DNA of 64,000 nt from assembly GCF_013415125.1 (NCBI RefSeq), contig NZ_JACCDE010000031.1, forward strand, positions 1 to 64,000. Reading direction: 5' to 3'. Both the position numbers and the translations under genes were made by a program. The stretch is from Vreelandella glaciei (GTDB taxonomy: Bacteria; Pseudomonadota; Gammaproteobacteria; Pseudomonadales; Halomonadaceae). Every line of letters begins with the position of its first letter. Positions within the stretch are counted from its first letter, which is position 1. The notes under the pieces were generated by a model, which had not been told where the DNA came from, made no database searches, and worked only from the letters and a program-made list of their open reading frames with translations. Shown piece after piece: positions 48,812-57,573 of the stretch.

Positions 48812-49318
48812 TCACTGCAGTCCGTCCTGACCGTCGATCAGCACCAGTGTCTGTTCTGCCGTGACCCGCATCAGACATTGCGCGGTTGCAGGGCTACCGC
48901 CGGTGCCGCCACCCCATTTCGCCCGCTCGAAATCGCAGCGGGCATCGCGGTAGCCGATCCAGGCCCGTTGCATAGCCTTCAGCGTTGGCGCCTGTGCCGG
49001 TGTGTTCCAACTGTCATCCTCTGCCTCAGCGTCAGCTGAGGCGTACATCGCCATCAGGTCGCTGTAAGCGGTGTTTAACCTGTCGTCCCAAAACTGCCGT
49101 TCCCGATCTAGACACCCCCCCATAACGACGGTCGTGGAACCGCCCTCTGTGTCAGCCATGCAGGCATTAGCGGATTCACCAACGCAGGCCAGCCGAGCGT
49201 CACCCGATGCGTCAGCAAGGCAGGACTGCGTTGCCTCGTTCGAATAAGTCATATCCTGCGCGGCAACACCGCCCGTCCAAGCCATCACGATAACAATGCT
49301 ACAGATTGCGCTCTTCAC
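48812..49318 (-). CDS. LprI/DUF1311-family secreted protein
   Basis: 168 residues with a signal peptide (MKSAICSIVIVMAWTGGVAAQ). The mature part has eight-ish cysteines and the DUF1311 pattern: CLDRERQFWDDRLNTAYSDLM (split at about 68-88) followed by LKAMQRAWIGYRDARCDFE (about 112-130). The family includes LprI-type lysozyme inhibitors and short YecT-like proteins; the actual role here is unknown. The gene is wedged between bioA and cobB and is bounded by diverged duplicates of cobB (3' side) and bioA (5' side), suggesting arrival through a duplication or recombination event. Confidence 0.85.
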   Translation of the reverse strand: MKSAICSIVIVMAWTGGVAAQDMTYSNEATQSCLADASGDARLACVGESANACMADTEGGSTTVVMGGCLDRERQFWDDRLNTAYSDLMAMYASADAEAEDDSWNTPAQAPTLKAMQRAWIGYRDARCDFERAKWGGGTGGSPATAQCLMRVTAEQTLVLIDGQDGLQ

Positions 49319-49342
49319 GTGCTTTTTTCCCTTTATATTTGC

Positions 49343-49377
49343 GTGCTCGGCGCCACCGCCCTGATTGAAGCGCCCTC
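49343..49377 (+). repeat. Short diverged duplicate of an internal bioA segment
   Basis: 35 bases resemble bioA at 48498-48532 with five mismatches; both encode a version of LGATA-V/L-IEA. It lies between the DUF1311 start and the cobB 3' end, mirror to the cobB remnant on the other side. Confidence 0.6.
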
Positions 49378-49409
49378 GCAGAAGGCTGTGCCGAGCCGGT
49401 CTCGAATTT

Positions 49410-50123
49410 TTAAGACAACAGCAAATTACCCTGCTGCTTCCAGCGATTTACCAACGCCGGAACGCCTTCTCCAGCGGTGGTATTGATTGCCAGCACACCC
49501 GGCGGGCTGAGCATATCCGCCTCAGGGTCGACCAGCGCGCAGGGTGTGTCGTAGTCAATGTAAGAGAGCAGCGAAGCGGCAGGCATGACCGCCAGCGACG
49601 TGCCCACGACCAGCAGAAAATCAGCCTGGCTAACAAGTTCACAGGCATCTTCAAACAGCGGCACCGACTCTCCAAACCAGACCACATCGGGACGCAGCTG
49701 GCTGCCTTTATCGCAGACATTCCCCAGCTCAATCCCCCCTTTGGGCAGCGGGTAGCGCATACGCTCATCGATGGAAGAGCGTGCTTTTAAAATCTCACCG
49801 TGCAGGTGCAGCACGTGTCGGGAGCCTGCTCGCTCGTGCAGGTCATCGATATTCTGGGTAATGATACTGACGCTAAAGCCGCCTTGCTCCAGAGCAGCCA
49901 GCGCTTTATGGGCGGCGTTGGGCTTGGCACGACGGATCTGCTCGCGGCGCTGATTATAGAAATCCAACACCTGCTGCGGATTGCGCTGCCACGCCTGGGG
50001 GGTAGCCACATCCTCGACCGGGTGGTTTTCCCACAGGCCGTCGCTGGCGCGAAAGGTTTTAATCCCGCTCTCGGCGCTAATCCCCGAGCCGGTTAATACC
50101 ACCAAATGCGGGCTTGCTGCCAT
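49410..50123 (-). CDS. cobB: NAD-dependent protein deacylase (sirtuin, CobB-like)
   Basis: 237 residues. Sirtuin core: VLTGSGISAESGIKTFR (about 9-25), TQNIDDLHERAGS (about 90-102), catalytic His in LHGEI (about 107), RPDVVWFGE (about 145-153) and GTSLAVMPAASL (about 175-186). The zinc-cysteine pairs typical of many sirtuins are not obvious (only one Cys, in GNVCDKG), resembling the class with reduced zinc site. RBS GAGGTAAAC. Deacetylates or desuccinylates metabolic enzymes. Confidence 0.93.
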   Translation of the reverse strand: MAASPHLVVLTGSGISAESGIKTFRASDGLWENHPVEDVATPQAWQRNPQQVLDFYNQRREQIRRAKPNAAHKALAALEQGGFSVSIITQNIDDLHERAGSRHVLHLHGEILKARSSIDERMRYPLPKGGIELGNVCDKGSQLRPDVVWFGESVPLFEDACELVSQADFLLVVGTSLAVMPAASLLSYIDYDTPCALVDPEADMLSPPGVLAINTTAGEGVPALVNRWKQQGNLLLS

Positions 50124-50166
50124 GTTTACCTCGTCGTTTATGTTCCACTTTTTCTTAAGTCAAACA

Positions 50167-51927
50167 CTAATATACTAGCTGCCCGATGCTGCCCGCAAAA
50201 CGCTGCTTGTTACGGTAAGGATAAACATCGATGACGCGCCCATCGATGATGGCCTGCTGCAGTTCCAGCCAGTATTCCGGATCAAATAGCTCGGGGTGCT
50301 GCGCCATGAACATATCGCGCAGCGCCTTATTAGCGAACATGAAAGGGCCAAACTCCTCTGGAAAAATATCGTTAGGACCGATGGACAACGTATCCCCCCC
50401 CTGGAAGTCATTGCCCTGGGATTTGGGCATATGCCGAAAACGACACTCGGTGAGGTAGCAGACTTCATCGTAGTCGTAGAAAATCACCCTTCCATGGCGT
50501 GTCACGCCAAAATTTTTCAGCAGCATATCGCCGGGAAAAATATTCGCCGCAGCCATTTGCTTAATGGCATTGCCGTAATCCTTAAGCACCATCTCCTTCT
50601 CTTGGTCGCTGCACTGCTCCAGATAGATGTTCAGCGGTGTCATCATGCGCTCGGTATAGCAATGTTTGATAATCACCTTATCGCCTTTCAACACAACGGT
50701 TGAGGGCGCCACTTCCAGTAAGTGCTCCAGACACTCCGGCGCAAAATGATCCTGACGGACAATAAAATTGGAGAACTCTTGCGTATCGGCCATACGCCCT
50801 ACTCGGTCATGGCGCTTTACTAGCCGATACTTTTCGCGCACCACGGCGTGGGTCACGTCTTTGGCCGGGTCGAATTTATCTTTAATGATCTTAAACACGG
50901 TTCGAAAACTGGGCAGCACAAACACCGCCATCACCATGCCACGCACGCCAGGGGCAATAATAAACTGATCCTCCCGCTTGGCGACCTGACGATTCAGCGC
51001 CCGGAAAAGTTCGGTTTTACCATGTTTGAAGAAGCCGATTGAGGCATAGAGCTCACCTTCTGGCTTATGCGGCATCAACTGCTGAAGATAATCGACAAAC
51101 TCCCTGGGTACCGCCACCTCCACCTGAAAGTAAGCGCGGGTGAAGGAGAAGATAATCGACACCTCGTCAGTTTCGATCAATACCGTATCCAGGCTCAGGC
51201 TGGCATCGCCTCCTGCCTGCTCACCAAAACCCTCGCCGTGGAGTACCGGTAGCACCAGTGGCACCTGCTCACCGCCGCCGATAATCCGTCCCACCAGATA
51301 AGCCCCTTTATTGCGATAAAAGACGCTATTCAGCAGCTCGATTTCAGTATCATCGTCGTCCAACATCGCCGAGGGTAAGTGCTGCTGTAAGAAGGTGGCG
51401 CCGAGGTGGGTATCCTGGTCTATCTCCGCAAAGCGATTTTCGAAGGGAGCATCGATAAGCGCCCATTTGAGCGCAGCTTGCCAGTCGCCGTTAACCTGTT
51501 TGCGACGGCATAAGTCAATTCCCGAGCGGTGGGCGGCATCCTCCCGGGAGCTATACACAAACATCCAGTCGTTGCGAATATGGCGATGATGGAAAATCGC
51601 ACAGAACAGCGAGTTAAAAAAGGTTTCAGCGAGTTCATAATCGAGTCGGAGGCTGATCAGCTCAGCGTAGTGGTTGCGCGCCTCTCGCCAGCACTCGCAG
51701 TGGGATACCACTTCGGGATCGAAAGTGCGCTTTAAGCGCCCCAGGGTAACGTCGATTTTCTCCTTATATAGATTGATCCGCTCCGCGGAGGCTTGCTGCG
51801 TTTCGCGCCACGCCGCGTCACGGAAACGACGGCTGGCATCGGCAGTAATCTCTTTAAAACGCGCACGGTACTCATCGAAGCCATGCAAAATCGTCGTCGC
51901 TAAGCGGTATGCAGGTGCGTGCTTCAC
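50167..51927 (-). CDS. aceK: Isocitrate dehydrogenase kinase/phosphatase
   Basis: 586 residues, GTG start with AGGAG upstream. AceK switches isocitrate dehydrogenase on and off, steering carbon to the glyoxylate shunt. Family features: FNSLFCAIFHHRHIRNDWMFVY (within 105-127), APGVRGMVMAVF (ATP-loop region, about 324-335), FKIIKDKFDPAKDV and the kinase catalytic block KNFGVTRHGRVIFYDYDEVCYLTECRFR (within 475-505). No aceA/aceB/icd gene is in the window, so the usual aceBAK operon is not conserved here. Confidence 0.95.
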   Translation of the reverse strand: MKHAPAYRLATTILHGFDEYRARFKEITADASRRFRDAAWRETQQASAERINLYKEKIDVTLGRLKRTFDPEVVSHCECWREARNHYAELISLRLDYELAETFFNSLFCAIFHHRHIRNDWMFVYSSREDAAHRSGIDLCRRKQVNGDWQAALKWALIDAPFENRFAEIDQDTHLGATFLQQHLPSAMLDDDDTEIELLNSVFYRNKGAYLVGRIIGGGEQVPLVLPVLHGEGFGEQAGGDASLSLDTVLIETDEVSIIFSFTRAYFQVEVAVPREFVDYLQQLMPHKPEGELYASIGFFKHGKTELFRALNRQVAKREDQFIIAPGVRGMVMAVFVLPSFRTVFKIIKDKFDPAKDVTHAVVREKYRLVKRHDRVGRMADTQEFSNFIVRQDHFAPECLEHLLEVAPSTVVLKGDKVIIKHCYTERMMTPLNIYLEQCSDQEKEMVLKDYGNAIKQMAAANIFPGDMLLKNFGVTRHGRVIFYDYDEVCYLTECRFRHMPKSQGNDFQGGDTLSIGPNDIFPEEFGPFMFANKALRDMFMAQHPELFDPEYWLELQQAIIDGRVIDVYPYRNKQRFAGSIGQLVY

Positions 51928-52013
51928 GGGCCGTACTCCTGTGGATTTACGCTAGTAGCGTTGCCTAACGGTAAACTACATGCGAGACGACCTTGGTGGA
52001 TACCCGTGCTCCG

Positions 52014-52508
52014 TTAACGAACAGATTCAATGCGGCTGACCTGCAAACGGAAAGGCCCTGCCGTTCGATCCGCAATTAAAAAGCCGAGCTGGTGAATCTC
52101 GCTGGGCGTGACTGCGGGGGCATCGTTGAGCAGCGTGCCACGCCGCACCGCCTCAAAGACGCTCCAGGGGAAGTGCAGCGTTTCCCAGCTATCCTGAGCA
52201 GGCGTAAATTTCACTCGGTACGCTGAGGCATTGCCAAGGGAGGTGCTTTTCAGGCGCAACTGATAGGTACGCCCATCGCCCCGCACTGTCAGCGCTATTC
52301 CCCAGGCATCCGCCAGGGTTGGTTCAAAACCGTTGGGCTCGCGGCGAACCGAGGCAAAGCCCCCGCCGTTTTCCAGTGACACCTCGCCATGAAAGCGCCC
52401 TTCGTTGTCAGTAACGCTAAATGTGCTCTGAGAAACACCGCCCATTACGCCATCGTCAACCGCGTACCAGCGCTGCTGCTCGTTTGGGTTATCAAATGTC
52501 AACGCCAT
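52014..52508 (-). CDS. CIA30-family protein
   Basis: 164 residues, beta-rich, with the CIA30/NDUFAF1 signature: WYAVDDGVMGGVSQSTFSV (about 12-30), FHGEVSLENGGGFASVR (about 38-54) and YQLRLKS. Proteins of this family assist complex I assembly in mitochondria; the bacterial role is not established. RBS GAAGGAG. Separated from eat by a terminator, so it is probably transcribed alone. Confidence 0.88.
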   Translation of the reverse strand: MALTFDNPNEQQRWYAVDDGVMGGVSQSTFSVTDNEGRFHGEVSLENGGGFASVRREPNGFEPTLADAWGIALTVRGDGRTYQLRLKSTSLGNASAYRVKFTPAQDSWETLHFPWSVFEAVRRGTLLNDAPAVTPSEIHQLGFLIADRTAGPFRLQVSRIESVR

Positions 52509-52529
52509 GATTACTCCTTCTCATTAGCT

Positions 52530-52562
52530 AAAAAAGCCTCTTTGCCGCAGGGCAAAGAGGCT
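52530..52562 (-). terminator. Terminator after the ethanolamine permease gene
   Basis: On the minus strand GCCTCTTTGCC and GGCAAAGAGGC form an 11-bp stem with a CTGC-type loop followed by TTTTTT, 30 bp after the eat stop. Confidence 0.9.
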
Positions 52563-52591
52563 CGTTCAGCCTAGGTGATTAACCTTGCAAA

Positions 52592-54031
52592 TTATAGCTT
52601 CGCCGTCGTGACCGCTGGTTCTGAATCCTGGCTATCCAGCTCTTCAGGTGATGCGACCACTAGCGCAAACTCCTCCTCGGCGGTTTTCGCAACGAGATGA
52701 TTCTTGCTATAGAGGAAGAAGTAGGCTGCGCCAACAATGAACAGCACAATGGTGTAGTTAAAGGCACGTGGGTCGAAGGCGTATACCCCGGTGAGCGCGA
52801 CCAGGGAAAGCACCAGCGCAATGCCTGATGTGACAACACCGCCAGGGGTTTTATACGGGCGAGGCAGATCAGGCTGCTGCACACGCAGCATAATGTGGCT
52901 CAGTGCCATCAGTGCGTAGGAAATGGTTGCTCCGACCACGGCCATCCCCAGCATTAAGTCGCCTTCACCGCTGAGTGAGACTAAAAAGCCAAATACGCCC
53001 GGTACGATCAACGCCAAATAAGGCACCTTACGCCCGCTAGTCAGCGATAAGCGCTTAGGCAAATAGCCCGCCCGTGAGAGCGCAAATACCAATCGGCTGT
53101 AGCCGTAAATAATCGAAAAGAACGAGGCAATTAGCCCAGCCAAGCCCAGCACGTTAACCAGCGTGGCCAGGGTCGGGTTGCCCGCCTCGTTCAACGCATC
53201 TACTAATGGCACGCCGCTTTGGCCAATCATTTCGGCACCCGCCGCACCGGCCAGCAGCACCACGACTAACAGTGCAGTGAAGAGCAGAAACAGCATCGCC
53301 GCGATAATGCCTTTGGGCATATCTCGGGCGGGGTCTTTAGCCTCTTCCGCCGCCAGCGGTACACCTTCCACTGCCAGGAACAGCCACATACCAAACGGCA
53401 GCGCCGCCCAAACGCCGTACCAGCCAAACGGCATAAAGGTGCTGGCGCCCGCCGCATCAGTGGGCGCAATATCAAACAGGTTGGCAGCATCGAAACTGCC
53501 TATCAGCGCGACAGCGGTCGCCAGAATGGCGAACACCGCTAGGCCACTAATCACCATCATGACCTTGAGCGCTTCCCCCACGCCTGCCAAATGAATGCCA
53601 ATAAACACGGCGTAGAAAATCAGGTACACCAGCGGGCCGTCAATACCGATTAACGCCTCTACCGCGGCACCGATAAAGATCACAATCGCCGCTGGGGCCA
53701 AGGCGTACTCGATCAATACCGCCAACCCGGTTAAGTAACCACCGGCAGGCCCCATTGCCTGGCGGGCAAAGCTATAGCCACCGCCTGCTGCGGGAAGTGC
53801 CGCTGACATTTCCGCGAGCGACAGCACCAAAGCCAAGTACATCAGCGCCATCAAACAGGCGGCAATCGCAAAGCCACCCCAGCCCGCTTCAGCGATGCCA
53901 AAGTTCCACCCGGCGAAGTCACCGGAAATGACGTAGGAAACCCCAAGCCCTGCTAGCAGTATCCAGCCAGCGGTGCCTTTGCGTAGTTGGCGTTTTGCCA
54001 AATACGCCTGATCAATCGATGGTTGTGTCAT
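52592..54031 (-). CDS. eat: Ethanolamine permease
   Basis: 479-residue APC-superfamily transporter with about 12 membrane helices. The first helix region GWILLAGLGVSYVISGDFAGWNFG (within residues 22-46) and LPAAGGGYSFARQAMGP (about 81-97) are typical of the ethanolamine permease subgroup. It lies 128 bp downstream of eutC on the same strand, so it supplies the substrate of the lyase. A terminator follows. Confidence 0.92.
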   Translation of the reverse strand: MTQPSIDQAYLAKRQLRKGTAGWILLAGLGVSYVISGDFAGWNFGIAEAGWGGFAIAACLMALMYLALVLSLAEMSAALPAAGGGYSFARQAMGPAGGYLTGLAVLIEYALAPAAIVIFIGAAVEALIGIDGPLVYLIFYAVFIGIHLAGVGEALKVMMVISGLAVFAILATAVALIGSFDAANLFDIAPTDAAGASTFMPFGWYGVWAALPFGMWLFLAVEGVPLAAEEAKDPARDMPKGIIAAMLFLLFTALLVVVLLAGAAGAEMIGQSGVPLVDALNEAGNPTLATLVNVLGLAGLIASFFSIIYGYSRLVFALSRAGYLPKRLSLTSGRKVPYLALIVPGVFGFLVSLSGEGDLMLGMAVVGATISYALMALSHIMLRVQQPDLPRPYKTPGGVVTSGIALVLSLVALTGVYAFDPRAFNYTIVLFIVGAAYFFLYSKNHLVAKTAEEEFALVVASPEELDSQDSEPAVTTAKL

Positions 54032-54159
54032 CGTTTTGCCCTTTCAGTGTGGAACGAAATCGTCGTCAGCGGCGTGCTGTTGTTTACTAACGCTGTTCCA
54101 TTTTGTTATGTGACTGTTGTTGTTTGATCGTTGTTATAGGTGTCGTTTTTGGGGCGAAG

Positions 54160-54996
54160 CTAATCCGCCACCAGGAAGTTACGCGTCGAGCCTGATGCTG
54201 ATTCGCCTTCCAACACATTGTCTTCGCTGCGGTCTTTCAACTTAACGCCAGACAATTTGAGCTGGCGGGCCTCTTTTAAGAGTAGAAAAAAGCGTCTAGC
54301 GGCCTCCTCTATTTGCAAACCCGCCGGGCGCACGTTGGAAATGCAGTTGCGCCGGTCATCCTTAAGCCCCGGTTCCGGTGCCCAGGTCATATACAGCCCT
54401 AAGCTATCTGGCGAGCTTAGCCCTGGTCGTTCGCCGATCATCACCAGCACGGCGTCAGCATTGAGCAGCCCTCCAATCTCATCGCCAATGGCCACCCGCC
54501 CCTGCTCAACAATCGTTAACGGCGCTAGCTGCCAATCGGCGGCGTCACTGCTCAACATCTGATAAAGCGTGCTAAGAAAGGGCGCGCTGTTTTGCTGCAC
54601 GGCCAGCGCGGAAAGCCCATCGACCACAACCACCGCAAGGTCATAGCGTTGCTGAGAAGTAGCCGCTTGCTGCAACTGCTCTCGGGTCTCGTCGTTAAGG
54701 CGACGGCCATAGTCGGGTCGTTGCAGATACATGGCGCGGTCTTGAGCGTGGCTGTGTAGGCGAAGCGGCGCCTCAGTCAAATTGAGGGCTTGGGTCAGCT
54801 CGTTGGAGAGCGTTTCCACATCCAGCGGACAGTGAACCGCATCCTGGGCTTGGGCATGGGCTAACTGAAACGCCAGCAGTTTGCTGGTCGGCAGGCTAAC
54901 CCCAGCGCGCCCCAGACCAATGCGCGCATCGGTAAAGGCATTTAGCCGCTCCCAAGGGTTTTCCACTACGATGGGGGATGAGGGTTTATGTGCCAT
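54160..54996 (-). CDS. eutC: Ethanolamine ammonia-lyase small subunit EutC
   Basis: 278 residues from ATG 54996 (MAHKPSSPIVVENPWERLN), overlapping the eutB stop by 11 bp; longer starts inside eutB are rejected. Motifs: TDARIGLGRAGVSLPT (about 22-37), RPDYGRRLND (about 91-100), VVVDGLSA, GDEIGGLLNADAVLVMIGERPGLSSPDSLG (within 190-222) and a Cys-containing RRNCISNVRPAGL. With EutB it forms the adenosylcobalamin enzyme converting ethanolamine to acetaldehyde and ammonia. Confidence 0.96.
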   Translation of the reverse strand: MAHKPSSPIVVENPWERLNAFTDARIGLGRAGVSLPTSKLLAFQLAHAQAQDAVHCPLDVETLSNELTQALNLTEAPLRLHSHAQDRAMYLQRPDYGRRLNDETREQLQQAATSQQRYDLAVVVVDGLSALAVQQNSAPFLSTLYQMLSSDAADWQLAPLTIVEQGRVAIGDEIGGLLNADAVLVMIGERPGLSSPDSLGLYMTWAPEPGLKDDRRNCISNVRPAGLQIEEAARRFFLLLKEARQLKLSGVKLKDRSEDNVLEGESASGSTRNFLVAD

Positions 54997-56401
54997 GGCG
55001 CGGCTCCTTGGGCAGATGGCGCAGGCTGTTGGCAAAGGCGGCCGGAAGCTGGTCATTGAGCCGGTGGGTGCTGACATCCTGGAAAATCTGCATCTCTTCG
55101 AGCCAGCGTTCAAATTCGGGCGCCGCTTTTAGCCCCAGCACCCGCCGCGCATAGAGCGCGTCGTGAAACGAAGTTGTCTGATAATTGAGCATGATGTCGT
55201 CAGAACCGGGAATGCCCATGATGAAATTGCAGCCTGCCACGCCGAGCAGCGTGAGCAGGTTATCCATATCATTTTGATCCGCCTCGGCGTGATTGGTGTA
55301 GCAGACATCGCAGCCCATGGGTACGCCTAACAGCTTGCCGCAGAAGTGGTCTTCAAGGCCCGCACGGGTGATTTCCTTGCCGTCGAACAGGTACTCGGGG
55401 CCGATAAAGCCCACCACGGTATTGACCAGCAGCGGCTTGAACTTCCGCGCTACCGCGTAAGCGCGGGCTTCGCAGGTTTGCTGGTCGAGCCCGTGGTGGG
55501 CATCGGCGGAGAGCGAGCTGCCCTGGCCGGTTTCGAAATACATCACGTTGCGGCCCACCGTACCGCGATTGAGCGACTGCGCCGCTGCTTCGGCTTCGGC
55601 GAGAGTACTCAAGTCAAAGCCAAAACTGCGGTTGGTGGCTTCGGTGCCGCCGATCGACTGGAAGACCAGATCCACCGGGGCGCCCTGCTCGATCGCCTCC
55701 AAGGTGTTCGTTATGTGGGTCAGCACGCAGGACTGGGTGGGGATTTGATACTTCTGGATCACTTCATCCATCAAGCGCATCAGCTTGACGCTCTGAGCGA
55801 CGTTATCTGTCGCGGGGTTGATGCCAATGACTGCATCGCCGCTGCCATAGAGCAGGCCATCTAAAATACTGGCCGCAATACCGGTTACATCATCGGTGGG
55901 ATGGTTGGGCTGAAGGCGTGTCGAGAGCCGCCCCGGCAGGCCAATCGTATTGCGAAAAGCGGTGGTGACCCGGCACTTTTTAGCCACCAGAATCAAATCC
56001 TGATTGCGCATCAGCTTGCTGACGGCGGCGGCCATTTCGGGGGTAATTCCCGCTTTTACTTCTGTTAATACGTCACTAGTTGCGTGATCGGATAAGAGCC
56101 AGTTACGAAAGTCGCCGACGGTGAGGTGACGTAGGGGAGCGAAGGCGTCGGCGTCATGATCATCGATAATCAGCCGGGTAATCTCATCCTCTTCGTAAGG
56201 AATCAACGCTTCATTCAAAAAAGTGGTAAGCGGAAGTTCGGCCAACACCATTTGAGCGACCACGCGCTCTTCAGCGCTCTCCGCCATTACCCCGGCCAAG
56301 CGATCGCCGGAACGAGGCGGTGTGGCTTTGGCCATCAACTCCGCCAGGCTTGCGAAGCGATAGCTGCGGCTTCCCACCGTGGTTTGATAGGTCTGCGCCA
56401 T
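54986..56401 (-). CDS. eutB: Ethanolamine ammonia-lyase large subunit EutB
   Basis: 471 residues. TIM-barrel catalytic subunit. Visible: GDAVIGINPATDNV (about 193-206), CVLTHITNTLEAIEQGAPVDLVFQSIGGTE (within 227-257), YFETGQGSSLSADAHHGLDQQT (within 289-310), GPEYLFDGKEI and CDVCYTNHAEADQND. RBS AAAGGA before ATG 56401. First gene of the minus-strand eutB-eutC-eat unit, divergent from the AraC-type regulator. Confidence 0.96.
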   Translation of the reverse strand: MAQTYQTTVGSRSYRFASLAELMAKATPPRSGDRLAGVMAESAEERVVAQMVLAELPLTTFLNEALIPYEEDEITRLIIDDHDADAFAPLRHLTVGDFRNWLLSDHATSDVLTEVKAGITPEMAAAVSKLMRNQDLILVAKKCRVTTAFRNTIGLPGRLSTRLQPNHPTDDVTGIAASILDGLLYGSGDAVIGINPATDNVAQSVKLMRLMDEVIQKYQIPTQSCVLTHITNTLEAIEQGAPVDLVFQSIGGTEATNRSFGFDLSTLAEAEAAAQSLNRGTVGRNVMYFETGQGSSLSADAHHGLDQQTCEARAYAVARKFKPLLVNTVVGFIGPEYLFDGKEITRAGLEDHFCGKLLGVPMGCDVCYTNHAEADQNDMDNLLTLLGVAGCNFIMGIPGSDDIMLNYQTTSFHDALYARRVLGLKAAPEFERWLEEMQIFQDVSTHRLNDQLPAAFANSLRHLPKEPRHGT

Positions 56402-56523
56402 AGAGCGGTCCTTTTTGTCATGACTGCTTTACATCGCGCTGACTGCGCGTTGAGGTACGAAACTTGCTTGTTTCCACCATAGCGCTATCACTAGAGAGGG
56501 AGTATCGAGTTTTGGCAAACCCA

Positions 56524-56555
56524 AGAATATTTAATAAATTTAAATAAATACATAA
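56524..56555. other. AT-rich core of the eutB/eutR divergent promoter region
   Basis: Almost pure A/T (aatatttaataaatttaaa and following) in an otherwise GC-rich 210-bp intergenic region between the divergent genes. It probably contains the promoters; I could not assign hexamers or a regulator site with confidence. Confidence 0.4.
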
Positions 56556-56610
56556 AGTTAGGACGTTAATCCAGCAATATTGAATGCATATAACGCCCCA
56601 AGGAGAGCCC

Positions 56611-57573
56611 ATGACCACGCTCGAAAGCGCATTTGCACCAAAAAGATGCGTTCAGGAAGCGTTCGATGCCGATGAGCACGCGCAAAACCTGACGCGCTGG
56701 CAGCAGGAGTACGACCAGCTCAGCCCTGGCAGCTTCTATGGTCGCCTGGATGAAGTGGCATTAGAGACGATGCAAGTGTTCAAGGAGCACACCGGTCAAG
56801 CGCTACGCCAGCAATGTCGGGTATGGCCAAACTCGCTATGGATCGGGATTCCCACGACACGACATGGCACGCGGATCAATGGCCAAGCGCTTAGCGAGGG
56901 CGACGTAATGTGCCGCCCCGGTGGGCAGGATTTTGAATTGGTGACGCCGGAAGGATTCGACATCTATGGGCTGGTGATTCAATTACCAACGTTAGCAGAG
57001 GCGGCTAAGCGGCAAGGGATGAGCTTGGATACAGGCTGGCACGTCATGCCCCGTCGACAAGCGGCTACCGAAACGCTCAAGGCCGTCGCGTTTCTTATCG
57101 AGCGCCTGCTGACTAGCCAAACGCTGGCGATTGCTAGCCATATACATCAAGACATTCTGCTGATGGCGCTACTGGAACTCCTGCAAGCCGAACAGCCTAG
57201 TGCAGAGCTGCCGCCCAGCTACGCGCATCGTAAAGAAGTGGTTGACCGGGTAAAGCGCTACGTGGACGAGCACATGGATGGCCCGGTGACCATGGATGAG
57301 CTTTGCCAGCTGACCCATGTTAGCCGGCGCACGCTGCAGTACAGCTTTACGGCCATTTTGGGCATTAGCCCGCTGCAGTATTTACGTTTAACGCGGCTCA
57401 ATCGTGTCCGTCGGGCGCTGCGAGCCGCATCGCCCGAGCAGTCAGTAACGGAAATAGCCACTTACTGGGGCTTCTGGCATCTGGGCCAATTCGCCCACGA
57501 CTATAAGCAGCAGTTTGGTGAGTGTCCGTCACATACGCTTAACCCAAAAGTAAGCTTAGCTAAAGGTCGGTAG
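56611..57573 (+). CDS. eutR: AraC-family regulator, EutR-like
   Basis: About 320 residues from ATG 56611, preceded by AAGGAGAG; an ATG 27 bases upstream is less likely. The C-terminal 100 residues carry two helix-turn-helix motifs of the AraC type ([27 protein letters not shown] and [29 protein letters not shown], parts quoted by block). Divergent position and family suggest it activates eutB-eutC-eat in response to ethanolamine and cobalamin. It overlaps the convergent opgH by 18 bp. Confidence 0.85.
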   Translation: MTTLESAFAPKRCVQEAFDADEHAQNLTRWQQEYDQLSPGSFYGRLDEVALETMQVFKEHTGQALRQQCRVWPNSLWIGIPTTRHGTRINGQALSEGDVMCRPGGQDFELVTPEGFDIYGLVIQLPTLAEAAKRQGMSLDTGWHVMPRRQAATETLKAVAFLIERLLTSQTLAIASHIHQDILLMALLELLQAEQPSAELPPSYAHRKEVVDRVKRYVDEHMDGPVTMDELCQLTHVSRRTLQYSFTAILGISPLQYLRLTRLNRVRRALRAASPEQSVTEIATYWGFWHLGQFAHDYKQQFGECPSHTLNPKVSLAKGR

